Below, in pieces: positions 41,151 through 50,128 of a stretch of DNA of 64,000 bases (position 1 is the first letter of the stretch; each line of letters begins with the position of its first letter). The notes beneath the pieces are model-generated. The model worked only from the letters and a program-made list of their open reading frames with translations, searched no databases and was not told where the DNA came from. The DNA comes from Bdellovibrionales bacterium. GTDB taxonomy: Bacteria; Bdellovibrionota; UBA1018; CAIMNF01. Both the position numbers and the translations under genes were made by a program. Location: positions 18,981 through 82,980 of the forward strand of contig JAFEAO010000002.1 in assembly GCA_018266375.1 (NCBI GenBank), given 5' to 3'.

Positions 41151-41903
41151 GTGACTTCATTCAAAAATTTTGGTTTTCTCGCACTCTTGTTTGTCACGGA
41201 GTTACTGACGATCGGCGGAGTTTTTGCGCCAACTGCGTGTGCCTCCGACACAGATGACTACAATTTCAGCTGGCTCGATCCGGACAAGAAAATTTACGTT
41301 CTCCAAAACCGTAAGTACCGCAAGGCCGACGGCCCGCATCTTTATCTCCTGGGCGGTCTCTCCGGCGAAAACTATCGCCAAGCCTATCAGGTGCAACCGC
41401 GTGTCGCATTCTGGTTCAACGAAGACTTCGGGATCGAGGCGTTTTATAGCGCCCGGTTCAACTCCACCAACAACGCATACAAAGCACTTGAGCAATCGAT
41501 CAACGGCTCCGGCGTGTTGAACTCGCCGTACATTCGCGAAATCAAATCGCAAATCGGTCTCTTGTTCAACTGGGCGCCTTGGTACGCAAAGATCAACGTC
41601 TTTAACTCGATTTTGTACTTCGATTGGTACTTCTCACTCGGCGTCGGCACGATGACCACCGAGATCGGTCCGAAGACCAAAGACGACGCGGTCGCGGGAC
41701 CGGCATGGAAGTCTGAAAACTTATTCGCGGTTTACTTGGGGACCGGCCACTTGTTTCACGTGTCCGAGACTTTCATGATCCGCTTGGACGCGCTCGCGCA
41801 CTTCTACAGCGCACCGATCTTCGGTGGCCTTCCGGGTGCGCCGGCTGATTCCGCAATTTTTTCCGCGCTGACGTATAACGTAGGGATAGGGCTGAGATTA
41901 TGA
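41151..41903 (+). CDS. Outer-membrane beta-barrel protein of the gliding-type (OMP_myx_plus) family
   Basis: A 250-residue barrel protein starting with GTG after GAAAGGGA. The signal sequence runs to about residue 32 (TACASD). The region LYLLGGLSGENYRQAYQV then WFNEDFGIEAFYSARFNSTN and LFNWAPWYAKINVF matches the family of outer-membrane proteins shared by Myxococcales and Bdellovibrio-like bacteria, to which the gliding proteins GltA/GltB belong. The last strands (YNVGIGLRL) are barrel-like. It is the first gene of a six-gene envelope operon and overlaps the next gene by four bases. Confidence 0.82.
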   Translation: MTSFKNFGFLALLFVTELLTIGGVFAPTACASDTDDYNFSWLDPDKKIYVLQNRKYRKADGPHLYLLGGLSGENYRQAYQVQPRVAFWFNEDFGIEAFYSARFNSTNNAYKALEQSINGSGVLNSPYIREIKSQIGLLFNWAPWYAKINVFNSILYFDWYFSLGVGTMTTEIGPKTKDDAVAGPAWKSENLFAVYLGTGHLFHVSETFMIRLDALAHFYSAPIFGGLPGAPADSAIFSALTYNVGIGLRL

Positions 41904-43573
41904 TGAAACGGGCGAACTCACGGATTGAGCTCGCGGTTAAAGCAAGTCTGGTTTTCGGTGCCTTGGCGGTCGCGGCACCGCAGGCGCAAGCTTCTTTGGC
42001 CGACGTTCAACGCGCATACCGTAAGGGCCAATATTTTTCTGCGGCCCGCATGGCTTTTAACGATGCCAATCACACTTCGGCTCCGGCCGACAAGGCGATG
42101 GCTTATTACTGGGTCACGCAAAGTCTCGTGCGTGCCGGTCTTGATCAGGCGGCGCTTTATTTTTTCCTTCGCACGGTTCAGATTCAGGATCGCAACGCCT
42201 CTAAAAAAGTTTTGGAATTGGCTCCGCTCTTCATCGAACGCACTGGCCCCGATTTGATGCGCAAGTATCTCACGCACTTCACGAAGCTCGAGGATTACGG
42301 TCCTCGCGGCCGTAACGCTTACTTTATGATCGTCGCGAAAGAAAAGTTGCTCAAAGGCGATTACAACGGCGCGGTCCAAGCCGCGGGCAGCGTTCAGCCC
42401 AGTCACGCGCTGTTCCCGGTCGCGCTCCAAATCCGCGCGACCGCGCTCGTGATGTTGAATCAACTGCAGCCGGCGCTTCAAGATTTCGCGACCTGCGCTC
42501 AAGTCGCCGATCAGCGCACCAGTGCCGAGGCCGGCACCGTCGAAGAGGAACTCTCGCAGGAAGCCTCCACTCCGCTCATGGCCAAGTGGTATCAATTGCG
42601 TAAAGACGCGAGCCGCGACCTTCGCGCCCGGTGTACCGCGGGCCAAGCGCGCGTACTTTACGAGATGAACCGGTTCGACGAGGCCGACCGCATGTACGAC
42701 CGCATTCCGAAGGCGAGCTTCGTGTGGACCGACACGCTGTTCGAACATGCGTGGAACTCTTACGCGCGCGAAGAATATAACCGTACACTGGGCAAACTTG
42801 TCTCTTATAAGAGCCCGGCGCTCAAGTTCGTATTCAACACCGAGATCGACGTGCTCATGGCTCAAAGCTATGCGGCACTTTGCTTGTATAACGATGCCGG
42901 CAAGATCATCGAGGATTTTTCGCGTACCTACGGCAACGTCGCCAAGGAAATAAAAACTTTCGTCGAGACCAACACCGGCGATATGCGTCCTTATTACTTG
43001 CTCGGCCGCCGGGCGCTTTCGGACAAGCTCCACACCGATCGCCTGCTCCATCGGTTCGTGAACCGGTTCGTGCGCACGCCGTACTTCGAGTCGCTGTCGT
43101 TGTCGGAAGACCGCGCGGTGGCCGAAAAAATCGCGATTCAACGCATGGATGCTTCACGCCCGTCGACCTCGACCGGGATCGGCGCAGGCTTCCCGGGTTT
43201 CTTGAGCATGGCGCTTGATTGGCGGATCAAGACGATCCAGCTCATGGGCGGGATATTCGTCCGTAACTCGATGATCGATTATCATCAGATTTTGATCTCG
43301 GACTTCGAGAAAATGCAGTTCATGAAGATCGACATCCTCGCTCACCAGAAGCAAAAGTTGATCGACTCCAATGCGGCGATGGCCGAAGAGCGCATGCGCG
43401 GTAACCGTATCCCGATCCGCCGTAACGACCAGTTGCTCTGGACGTTTAACGGCGAGTTCTGGAACGACGAGATCGGTGACTATGTTTTCGCTTTGGAATC
43501 GGAATGCGCACGTCCGGGAACGCCGGCAAAAGCAAATAGCAGTGAACCGCGTGGAGAATCCAGTGACGAATAG
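41900..43573 (+). CDS. TPR-repeat periplasmic protein, GltE/AglT-like
   Basis: A 557-residue protein with a signal peptide (VKASLVFGALAVAAPQAQA) followed by TPR-like helical repeats: YRKGQYFSAARMAFND, GLDQAALYFFLRTVQ, LKGDYNGAVQAAG, MNRFDEADRMYDRI. Position in the operon and size resemble GltE/AglT of the Myxococcus gliding machinery, which is about 500 residues and pairs with the larger TPR protein GltD/AgmU. The assignment to that family is by context and size rather than a diagnostic motif. The C-terminus, after VFALESECARPG, is low in complexity. Its 3' end overlaps the next gene by 11 bp. Confidence 0.65.
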   Translation: MMKRANSRIELAVKASLVFGALAVAAPQAQASLADVQRAYRKGQYFSAARMAFNDANHTSAPADKAMAYYWVTQSLVRAGLDQAALYFFLRTVQIQDRNASKKVLELAPLFIERTGPDLMRKYLTHFTKLEDYGPRGRNAYFMIVAKEKLLKGDYNGAVQAAGSVQPSHALFPVALQIRATALVMLNQLQPALQDFATCAQVADQRTSAEAGTVEEELSQEASTPLMAKWYQLRKDASRDLRARCTAGQARVLYEMNRFDEADRMYDRIPKASFVWTDTLFEHAWNSYAREEYNRTLGKLVSYKSPALKFVFNTEIDVLMAQSYAALCLYNDAGKIIEDFSRTYGNVAKEIKTFVETNTGDMRPYYLLGRRALSDKLHTDRLLHRFVNRFVRTPYFESLSLSEDRAVAEKIAIQRMDASRPSTSTGIGAGFPGFLSMALDWRIKTIQLMGGIFVRNSMIDYHQILISDFEKMQFMKIDILAHQKQKLIDSNAAMAEERMRGNRIPIRRNDQLLWTFNGEFWNDEIGDYVFALESECARPGTPAKANSSEPRGESSDE

Positions 43574-46500
43574 ACCGCTTCTGGCATTTGCAGTCGGACT
43601 CAGCCTGTTGATCGGAATCGGCGCTCATGCTCGGATTACGAACGACGAGTACGCGTCCGTTCAATCTCCGAAAGAACAGCAAATCGAAGCGATCCGTTTG
43701 GAAGAAATCAAGGCGGTCAAGACCGCGCTTTCGTTACGCGCCCCCGAAAACCGTAAAGCGGAACTGTATTTGCGCCTGGCCGAACTCTATCTCGAAGCTT
43801 ACCGTGCGGATTTCTTGCTGGAAGGTCGCTTGCACGAGGGTCAGCTGCAAACTCAACCGGGTGCCAAGCTCGAACGCGGCCGCTCGGTTGATGATTTGAG
43901 ATTCGGCATCGGCTCGGCCGAGGAAATCTTGAAACTGAAGGTCGAGACCAACAAGCTCGATAAAGTCTATTATTTCTTGGGCTACAATTACGGCGAACTC
44001 GGTAGCGAAAAGAAGAGCCTCGAATACTATAGAAAGCTCACTAAAGAATTTCCGGATTCGATCTACGCGGTCGAAGGCATGAAAGCTGTCGCTGACGACG
44101 AGTTCCGCAAGCAAAACTTCAGCGAAGCGAAGACTTTGTATGAGCAAGCGTTGACTCGTACGAAGGATCCGTCTCAACAAGCGCGGATCTATCACAAGTT
44201 AGCGTGGTGTTATTACCGCCTCCGTCGCAGCGCTGACGCACTTGAGGCGATGAAGAAAGCAATCGCGCTCGCGCAGACGGACAAAGAAAAGATGCTCTCC
44301 ATCCGTGAAGAGGGTTTGCGCGATATCGCGATCTTCTACGCCGAGACCGGCCGCGTGGAAGAAGCGATCGACTACTTTAAAAAGAACGCCGGCGGCGGCG
44401 AGAACGGCGAGGCCAAGCTCATCGTCACGCTCGAAAAGCTCGGTAAGGAATACGAACGCACCGGTCAAACCGATAAAGCCAAGCAAGTTTACGACGTGCT
44501 CCTCCGTTACGGTAAAACCGACGAGAGCTCGTTCCGCGTGGCTGTAAAGCTCATCGACCTCGATTTGCTCCGTCAGAATTACGATTCGGCGTACAAACGC
44601 TTGGTCGCGATTCAAATTCCAAAAGGGAACGATCCGGAGACCCGGCTCGCGGTTTCTAACTTAAAGAAGATCGTCCGTCAGACCGCGGTGTCGTCACATG
44701 ACCGTTATCGCAATCTGAACGAAAAGGAAATCGAAGACAAAACGAACTCGGGTAAGTATCTCCGCGCCGCAGATCAATTTTACTCGATCTATCTTGCGAA
44801 GTTCCTTCCGAACGACGTCGCGACCAAGGCCGAGCGTAACGAAGTCCGCATGTATTTGGCCGAGATCAAGCGCGATAGCAACCAACCGGGCGCCGCGGCC
44901 GACCTCTATAAGATCATCATTCAAGATCAAGACCCGAAGTACGCCAAGGAGGCCGCGAAACTCTGGGTGGGGTCGATCGCCGAAGAACTCAAAAAACGGG
45001 CAGCCAGCGGCGAGAAACCGGGCTCGGATCCGTCGCAACTTGAAAAAGATTTTGTCGATGCTTCGAACTTGCTCGAACAGTCCATTCCGGATTCGACCGA
45101 GTCACGCGAGGCGCGCCTCCGTGCCGCTCAGATCCTAGCCGCCTATCCGACGACTCGCCCTGAAGCGATCGCCCGCGCGCAGAAGCTCGCGAAGGATGCG
45201 CCGGACACTCCGCAGGGCGTGCTCGCGGCACGCTTGTGGCTCCAGTTGCAGCCGACCAAAGAAACAGTTCAGGCCATTAAAGACGAGCCGATCTTGCTCG
45301 CGACCGATGCCAAGCAAAAGGGCGAACTCGCGAAAGCCCTCGATGAAACCAATCGCGGTGTCCGCGTCGGCGAGATCGCAAACTTAGAGAAGAGTAAAAA
45401 CTACGGCGAAGCCGCCAAAGGTTACGAAGAATTCGCTCGCGCCGCTAAGGACGAAAAAGAGGCCGACAAAGCTTACATGGGTGCCTTGAACGGTTACGCG
45501 CAAGCGGGGAACTCGGAAGAAGTCGCGCGCGTGATGAAAGAGTGGAAGACTCGGTTTCCGAAGTCGAAGCTCGTCGAAAGTACGGTCAAAAACCAAGCGA
45601 CTCAATTCTTCATTCGCGGGCTCTTTAACGACTCGGCGGAACTGTTCCTCGGGATCGGACGCCAGTTTAAAGATTCGTCGAGCGTACTGACGTCGGCGGC
45701 CCTGTTTGATGGCGGCCTTCAGCGCAAAAAAGCGGTTGAGGTTTACAAGCTCGCGCTCAACATGACCAACAACGAAGAAGAGCGCGCGAAAATCCATCAG
45801 TCGTCGGCTTACGTTTACAACGACGATAAAGACGATCTCGGGGCGCTCAATGAGTGGAAGGCGTGCTACGCCATGGACTCGAGCCTGAAGGCCGAGTGCG
45901 GATCGATGATCGGGAACTACTATCTCCGCCAAAACGATTTCCGCCAGGCGAAGTCGATCTATAACCAAGTTGTTCAGATCAAGAAGGGAGCGTCTTCGAA
46001 ATCGCCTTTCATCGCGTACGCTCAGTTCCGTATTGCTCAGATCCAGGAAAAGGAAATGAAAGCCCCAGCGCTCTCGTTCCCCGAAGAGCAACTCCTGAAA
46101 ATATTCAACCAACGCGTGGAAGAATTGAAGCCGGTCTCCGATTCGTATCAAAAAGCGATCGAACTTGGCGGTCCGTGGGGTATCGCCGCGACGGAGCGCC
46201 TCGGAGATTTGTCTCTCGCGCTTTCAAACGAGGTGAATCGCATTCTCCAGGATCCGAAGGCGACTCCGCAGCTCAAGCAGGCTTTGGGCGCGGTCGCGAA
46301 CGCACTCCTGAAAAAGGCGGTCGACAACTCGAAGACCGCATATGCGCAAGCGGTCAAGCGCGAGATTTTGTCGCCGGCGCTTCCGGTGATTCAAGACCGT
46401 CTGGTCGATGCCCATGTATCGGGTCATTACCGCGCGCAAGGCGCGCGCGCTGGCGTCAAGCTCATCGGCGTGAGCCCGGATGGCGGTAAGGTAGGACAGG

Positions 46501-47114
46501 ATAAGGCGTTTGCCGACACTCGCGATAGGCTCATCAAAAACCAGGAAGACGCCCTCGCATGGGTCGACTACGGTAACTTACTCTGGGGTACCGGCAAACC
46601 GGGCCTCTCGAAGGTGGCGTATCAGCGCTCGCTCGAACTTAAAACTCGCCGAGCGGACGCGCTCAATAACCTCGCGGTGGTACTCGTCAGCGATCAGGGT
46701 TACGAAAACTGGTATGCCGCGAACGAGGCGGTCGCACTCTGGAAGAAGGCGCTCCGTTACGAGACGATGAACTCAGCCGCACTCTTTAACCTCGGACACT
46801 ATTTTAATTACTTCCGTTTGTTCAAGCACGCGCTTCCTTACTATCAAAAGGTCGCGACGAAGGTAAACATCGGTGAGGTTCATGATGGGCTTGCGGTCGC
46901 TTACTGGGGCCTGGGTCAAAAAACGGAAGGCGAGCTTGAATTCAACAAGGCCGAAGAAACCGGCACGAAGCGTTCGCGCTTTGTGCGCGACTACGTTGCC
47001 GCGGATACCGCGGGCTCCAAAGCCGATTGCCTGAAAATCGTCGAAGGCATGGGCGAGCTCAAAGGTTTTGAAAAAATCTCCGTTGATCGTCAGCGGGCGA
47101 GGTGCTCACAATGA
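43563..47114 (+). CDS. Large TPR-repeat periplasmic protein, GltD/AgmU-like
   Basis: About 1183 residues. I chose the GTG at 43563 because GGAG lies 6 nt upstream and it begins a signal peptide (VTNRPLLAFAVGLSLLIGIG to AHA); the frame is open further upstream but without a signal. The mature protein is almost wholly TPR-like: EELGSEKKSL-type helices such as KLDKVYYFLGYNYGELG, NFSEAKTLYEQALTRTKDP, QTDKAKQVYDVLLRYGK and, near the end, RADALNNLAVVLVSDQGYEN. In Myxococcus, GltD is a periplasmic TPR protein of similar size that moves with the gliding motor. Homology is inferred from length, repeats and operon order. Confidence 0.65.
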   Translation: MTNRPLLAFAVGLSLLIGIGAHARITNDEYASVQSPKEQQIEAIRLEEIKAVKTALSLRAPENRKAELYLRLAELYLEAYRADFLLEGRLHEGQLQTQPGAKLERGRSVDDLRFGIGSAEEILKLKVETNKLDKVYYFLGYNYGELGSEKKSLEYYRKLTKEFPDSIYAVEGMKAVADDEFRKQNFSEAKTLYEQALTRTKDPSQQARIYHKLAWCYYRLRRSADALEAMKKAIALAQTDKEKMLSIREEGLRDIAIFYAETGRVEEAIDYFKKNAGGGENGEAKLIVTLEKLGKEYERTGQTDKAKQVYDVLLRYGKTDESSFRVAVKLIDLDLLRQNYDSAYKRLVAIQIPKGNDPETRLAVSNLKKIVRQTAVSSHDRYRNLNEKEIEDKTNSGKYLRAADQFYSIYLAKFLPNDVATKAERNEVRMYLAEIKRDSNQPGAAADLYKIIIQDQDPKYAKEAAKLWVGSIAEELKKRAASGEKPGSDPSQLEKDFVDASNLLEQSIPDSTESREARLRAAQILAAYPTTRPEAIARAQKLAKDAPDTPQGVLAARLWLQLQPTKETVQAIKDEPILLATDAKQKGELAKALDETNRGVRVGEIANLEKSKNYGEAAKGYEEFARAAKDEKEADKAYMGALNGYAQAGNSEEVARVMKEWKTRFPKSKLVESTVKNQATQFFIRGLFNDSAELFLGIGRQFKDSSSVLTSAALFDGGLQRKKAVEVYKLALNMTNNEEERAKIHQSSAYVYNDDKDDLGALNEWKACYAMDSSLKAECGSMIGNYYLRQNDFRQAKSIYNQVVQIKKGASSKSPFIAYAQFRIAQIQEKEMKAPALSFPEEQLLKIFNQRVEELKPVSDSYQKAIELGGPWGIAATERLGDLSLALSNEVNRILQDPKATPQLKQALGAVANALLKKAVDNSKTAYAQAVKREILSPALPVIQDRLVDAHVSGHYRAQGARAGVKLIGVSPDGGKVGQDKAFADTRDRLIKNQEDALAWVDYGNLLWGTGKPGLSKVAYQRSLELKTRRADALNNLAVVLVSDQGYENWYAANEAVALWKKALRYETMNSAALFNLGHYFNYFRLFKHALPYYQKVATKVNIGEVHDGLAVAYWGLGQKTEGELEFNKAEETGTKRSRFVRDYVAADTAGSKADCLKIVEGMGELKGFEKISVDRQRARCSQ

Positions 47115-47386
47115 AAATCTTTTTCTTGATGGTAATGATGATCTCAACCGCGGCGCTCGCGCAGGACAAGCCCGCGGCGAAACCCGCCGCAGGCGGATCG
47201 AAGAAGAAAATCGTGTACCAGGAAAACCAAACCATCGACTTCGAAGGCTTGAGCCTCGAGGGCGAACTGAAAACCCCGGGCGAATTTTACTTTCAAAACC
47301 GTAACCAGGATCGTTTCGATGCGCTCACCAAACGCCGCGTGAACTTCCGCCGCGAGATGTTGCGGGATTCGGTACAGAGTAACTAA
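47111..47386 (+). CDS. Small periplasmic protein of the gliding-type operon
   Basis: A 91-residue protein with a signal peptide (MKIFFLMVMMISTAALAQ), a lysine/alanine linker (KPAAKPAAGGSKKKIV), and a compact conserved-looking tail (IDFEGLSLEGELKTPGEF then RRVNFRREMLRDSV). The ATG at 47111 overlaps the upstream stop (ATGA); an ATG 9 bp earlier is less likely. No named domain recognised. The tight packing between the TPR and FHA genes suggests a structural or linker subunit of the envelope complex. Confidence 0.7.
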   Translation: MKIFFLMVMMISTAALAQDKPAAKPAAGGSKKKIVYQENQTIDFEGLSLEGELKTPGEFYFQNRNQDRFDALTKRRVNFRREMLRDSVQSN

Positions 47387-47394
47387 GGACGAAT

Positions 47395-49326
47395 ATGCAA
47401 AATCTGAGCACACAAAAGCAGGTGAATGAACTCAAGGCAGTGTTCGAGATCATTCAAAACGGGCGTAGGCGAACCTTGATAGTCCGCAAGGACCGGATCG
47501 TGATCGGCTCGGTGGAATCCGCCGACGTCAGGCTCACGGGTGCCAAGATCGCGCCGATTCATGCGGTGATGGAACTCAAGTGGGGAACCGACGAGTCGAA
47601 GTCGCAGGCGCGTATTCTCGACCTCGCGAGTCCGACCGGCGTCACTGTCAACGGCGCCAAGGTCGTCAATCACGAGCTGAAAAACGACGATCGCATTCAA
47701 GTCGGCGACGCGCAGATCGTATTTAGTTTCAAAAAACCCGAAGCAAAATCCATTCTTCCGGATCAAGCGCTCCTTTTGATCGACGAGAGCCAGGTGATCC
47801 CGATTTTCGATTATCGTCCGCCGGTCAAGGAGGCGCTTGAGGTCGTTTACTCCTGGAACAACACCATCCTCGACGTGAAGCACTTTGTCCCGGGCGCGGC
47901 CGGGCAGAACACGTCGGTTAAACTCGGCGGCAACATGCAATCCGACTTCGTGGTACCTCCGGTGTTTGCCGTCGGTTCCGAACACGTCCTCGCCAGTAAC
48001 AATGCCGGACGCTGGACGCTCAATCTCGACAACAAGATGAAGGGCGTGGTCTACATCAATGGCAACCTTCAGTCGATCGAGGATTTCCGTCGGACCAACT
48101 CAGGCTCCGTCGCCCTCGGCGAAAACGATTTCGCCAAGATCGAAGCGGGTTCGATCCAATTTTATCTCTCGCAAACGCTCGCGCCGCCGGTGCTCCGTCA
48201 AAAGGCGACCATCGTATCGGATCCGTTCCTCGCGCGCGCTCTCATGAGCTCGATTCTCTTTACGGTCGTGTTCCTGTTCGCGGTGTCGCAGATGACGCCA
48301 ACGCCTGTGGAACAAGAACAGGTGCCGGAGACGATTGCGACCATTCTTTATCATCCGGAAAAATATTCGATTAAAAAGGCTCCGGATTTCGCTCAGAAGA
48401 AACCGGAAACCAAACAAACTCCGGTGCCGGACGTGAAGCCTAAAAAATCGGAAATCGACTTCACCAAGCCTAAAGAAAAGGACGGCAAGGTCGCGATGAC
48501 CAAGTCGCCTCAGCCGGGTAAAAAACAAGCCGCTCAAAGCCAATCCAAAGAAGGCGAGGGTTCGAGGGCGAAGGGTAATGAGGGACAGCGTGGAGCGAAG
48601 CACGCCCAGCCGGACAAAACCCACAAAAACTCGGCCAACCGTCCTTCTCCGCAAGCGGGCACGGGCCGCGGCGGTACGGTTTCGCAAGTTCCGGACAACG
48701 GAAACGTGCAGATGCTCAAGGGTGCCACCAACAAAATCTTGGATCTCCTCGGAGGCTCCGGTCAGAAGCTCGGTAAATCGGGCTCGAAGCTCTCGGGCTT
48801 CGGCGGGTTCGCGACCGAAGGTAACGGAGGCCTCGCCATGGCGGGCAACTCCAAGGGCGGCGGCGGTAACGCTGACACGCTTCTCGGAGGCTTGGGCGAC
48901 AAAGGTCGCGGCGGCGGTAAAGTCGGGACGGGCTTAGGCGCGGAGGGAACGGGCTCCGGCATCGTCGGCGGCAAAACCCGCGTAGAGCTAAACGCCGGTG
49001 GCGGCGATGAAACGGTCGTGGTCGGCGCAATCGACCGCGATGCGATCGATGCCGCGATTCGCGCGCACCGTGATGAGTTCAGATATTGTTACGAGCGCGA
49101 AGTGAACGCAGGCCAACCGAATCTCTCCGGCAAGATTGTGACGGCATTTGTGATCGGCGGCTCCGGCCGCGCATCTCAAATGGCGATCGCGTCGAGCTCG
49201 ATGGGCGCGCCGGCGGTCGAACGCTGCGTGCTCAACGTGGTCTCGCGCATCCAGTTCCCGCAACCGGCGGGCGGGGTGCCAGTGACGATTAAATATCCGT
49301 TCGCATTCTCCAACTCGAGTAAATAA
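47395..49326 (+). CDS. FHA-domain protein with TonB-like AgmX/PglI C-terminal domain, GltG-like
   Basis: A 643-residue single-pass protein. Residues 15-112 are an FHA phosphothreonine-binding domain (DRIVIGSVESADVRL, then VTVNGAKVV and NDDRIQVGDAQIVF). A second beta-rich domain spans about 150-260. One transmembrane helix (283-301, SSILFTVVFLFAVSQM) follows, then a Lys/Pro-rich and Gly-rich periplasmic stretch, and finally an AgmX/PglI-type TonB-like domain (DAAIRAHRDEFRYCYEREV to VTIKYPFAF). This FHA-TM-TonB order is that of GltG, which spans the inner membrane and links cytoplasmic signals to the outer membrane in Myxococcus gliding. It starts 8 bp after the small gene. Confidence 0.82.
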   Translation: MQNLSTQKQVNELKAVFEIIQNGRRRTLIVRKDRIVIGSVESADVRLTGAKIAPIHAVMELKWGTDESKSQARILDLASPTGVTVNGAKVVNHELKNDDRIQVGDAQIVFSFKKPEAKSILPDQALLLIDESQVIPIFDYRPPVKEALEVVYSWNNTILDVKHFVPGAAGQNTSVKLGGNMQSDFVVPPVFAVGSEHVLASNNAGRWTLNLDNKMKGVVYINGNLQSIEDFRRTNSGSVALGENDFAKIEAGSIQFYLSQTLAPPVLRQKATIVSDPFLARALMSSILFTVVFLFAVSQMTPTPVEQEQVPETIATILYHPEKYSIKKAPDFAQKKPETKQTPVPDVKPKKSEIDFTKPKEKDGKVAMTKSPQPGKKQAAQSQSKEGEGSRAKGNEGQRGAKHAQPDKTHKNSANRPSPQAGTGRGGTVSQVPDNGNVQMLKGATNKILDLLGGSGQKLGKSGSKLSGFGGFATEGNGGLAMAGNSKGGGGNADTLLGGLGDKGRGGGKVGTGLGAEGTGSGIVGGKTRVELNAGGGDETVVVGAIDRDAIDAAIRAHRDEFRYCYEREVNAGQPNLSGKIVTAFVIGGSGRASQMAIASSSMGAPAVERCVLNVVSRIQFPQPAGGVPVTIKYPFAFSNSSK

Positions 49327-49327
49327 T

Positions 49328-50128
49328 ATGGAAAACACAAATACGATTCACTTCCCGAACGATAAAGCCGAATGGTTCTACGCCGTCGGCGAAAACTATC
49401 GCGGCCCGTTCAAAGGCGAGGAGATCTACCAGAAGCTCCAGTCCAAAGAGCTCAGTTGGATCGACTACGTATATAGAGAGCAAGAAGGACAGTGGATGCG
49501 TGTCGCCGATCACCCGGTCTTTAAAAGCATGCAACCCGCACCACCAAAACCGAAACCAGTCATGGCTCCGCCGCCGCCGCCGAACAAGCAGCCGGAAGTG
49601 CGTTGGTTTTTATTTCAAAACGATTCTCAAACCGGTCCTTATGCCGCGAATGAATTAATTCGTCTCAAGATCGCGGGCCAGATCGCCGAAAATGCTTTCG
49701 TGTGGCAAGACCAATACACCGAGTGGAAATCGTTCAATCAGGTTGCGGAGTTGAAAGCCCCGGCCGGATCGCCGGCACCACCGTCTGCGCCAGCAAAAAC
49801 GGTAACGCCCGCGGCTCCGACGGATAAGCGTTCGAGCCCCCGCAAGCCGCTTGTCGCACAAATTTATCTCACCAACCAGTCCGACCTCTCGACCGGCGTT
49901 TGCCGCGATATCAGCGTCGGCGGCATGCAAGTTCTAACCGATAAGATTCCGGGTCATGTAGGAACGAGTATTAAGCTCAACGTCAATCCCCCGGGAGATT
50001 CTGGATTAAAACCATTCGTCGCGGAGGGTGTGATCGTCCGGATCCTGGAAGACCAACGCGGTTTCAGTTTCCGTTTCACGCAAATATCAAATGACGCAAA
50101 AAAATCGATCGAAAGTTACATCGCATGA
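49328..50128 (+). CDS. Tandem GYF-domain protein with C-terminal PilZ domain
   Basis: A 266-residue cytoplasmic protein. Two GYF_2-type domains: residues 14-60 (EWFYAVGENYRGPFKGEEIY) and about 93-140 (RWFLFQNDSQTGPYAANELI). Proline-rich linkers follow each. The C-terminus (about 168-266) is a PilZ domain with both c-di-GMP motifs: RSSPR (RxxxR) and DISVGG (DxSxxG). GYF domains bind proline-rich peptides, such as the linker of the neighbouring FHA protein. This suggests a c-di-GMP-controlled adaptor of the envelope machine; Myxococcus GltJ also carries a GYF domain. It starts one base after the FHA gene and overlaps the hydrolase gene by four bases. Confidence 0.85.
   Translation: MENTNTIHFPNDKAEWFYAVGENYRGPFKGEEIYQKLQSKELSWIDYVYREQEGQWMRVADHPVFKSMQPAPPKPKPVMAPPPPPNKQPEVRWFLFQNDSQTGPYAANELIRLKIAGQIAENAFVWQDQYTEWKSFNQVAELKAPAGSPAPPSAPAKTVTPAAPTDKRSSPRKPLVAQIYLTNQSDLSTGVCRDISVGGMQVLTDKIPGHVGTSIKLNVNPPGDSGLKPFVAEGVIVRILEDQRGFSFRFTQISNDAKKSIESYIA

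Noticed and set aside
41918..43141. Open frame of 407 codons on the minus strand opposite the first TPR gene
   Set aside because: Shadow of a gene with clear signal peptide and TPR repeats.
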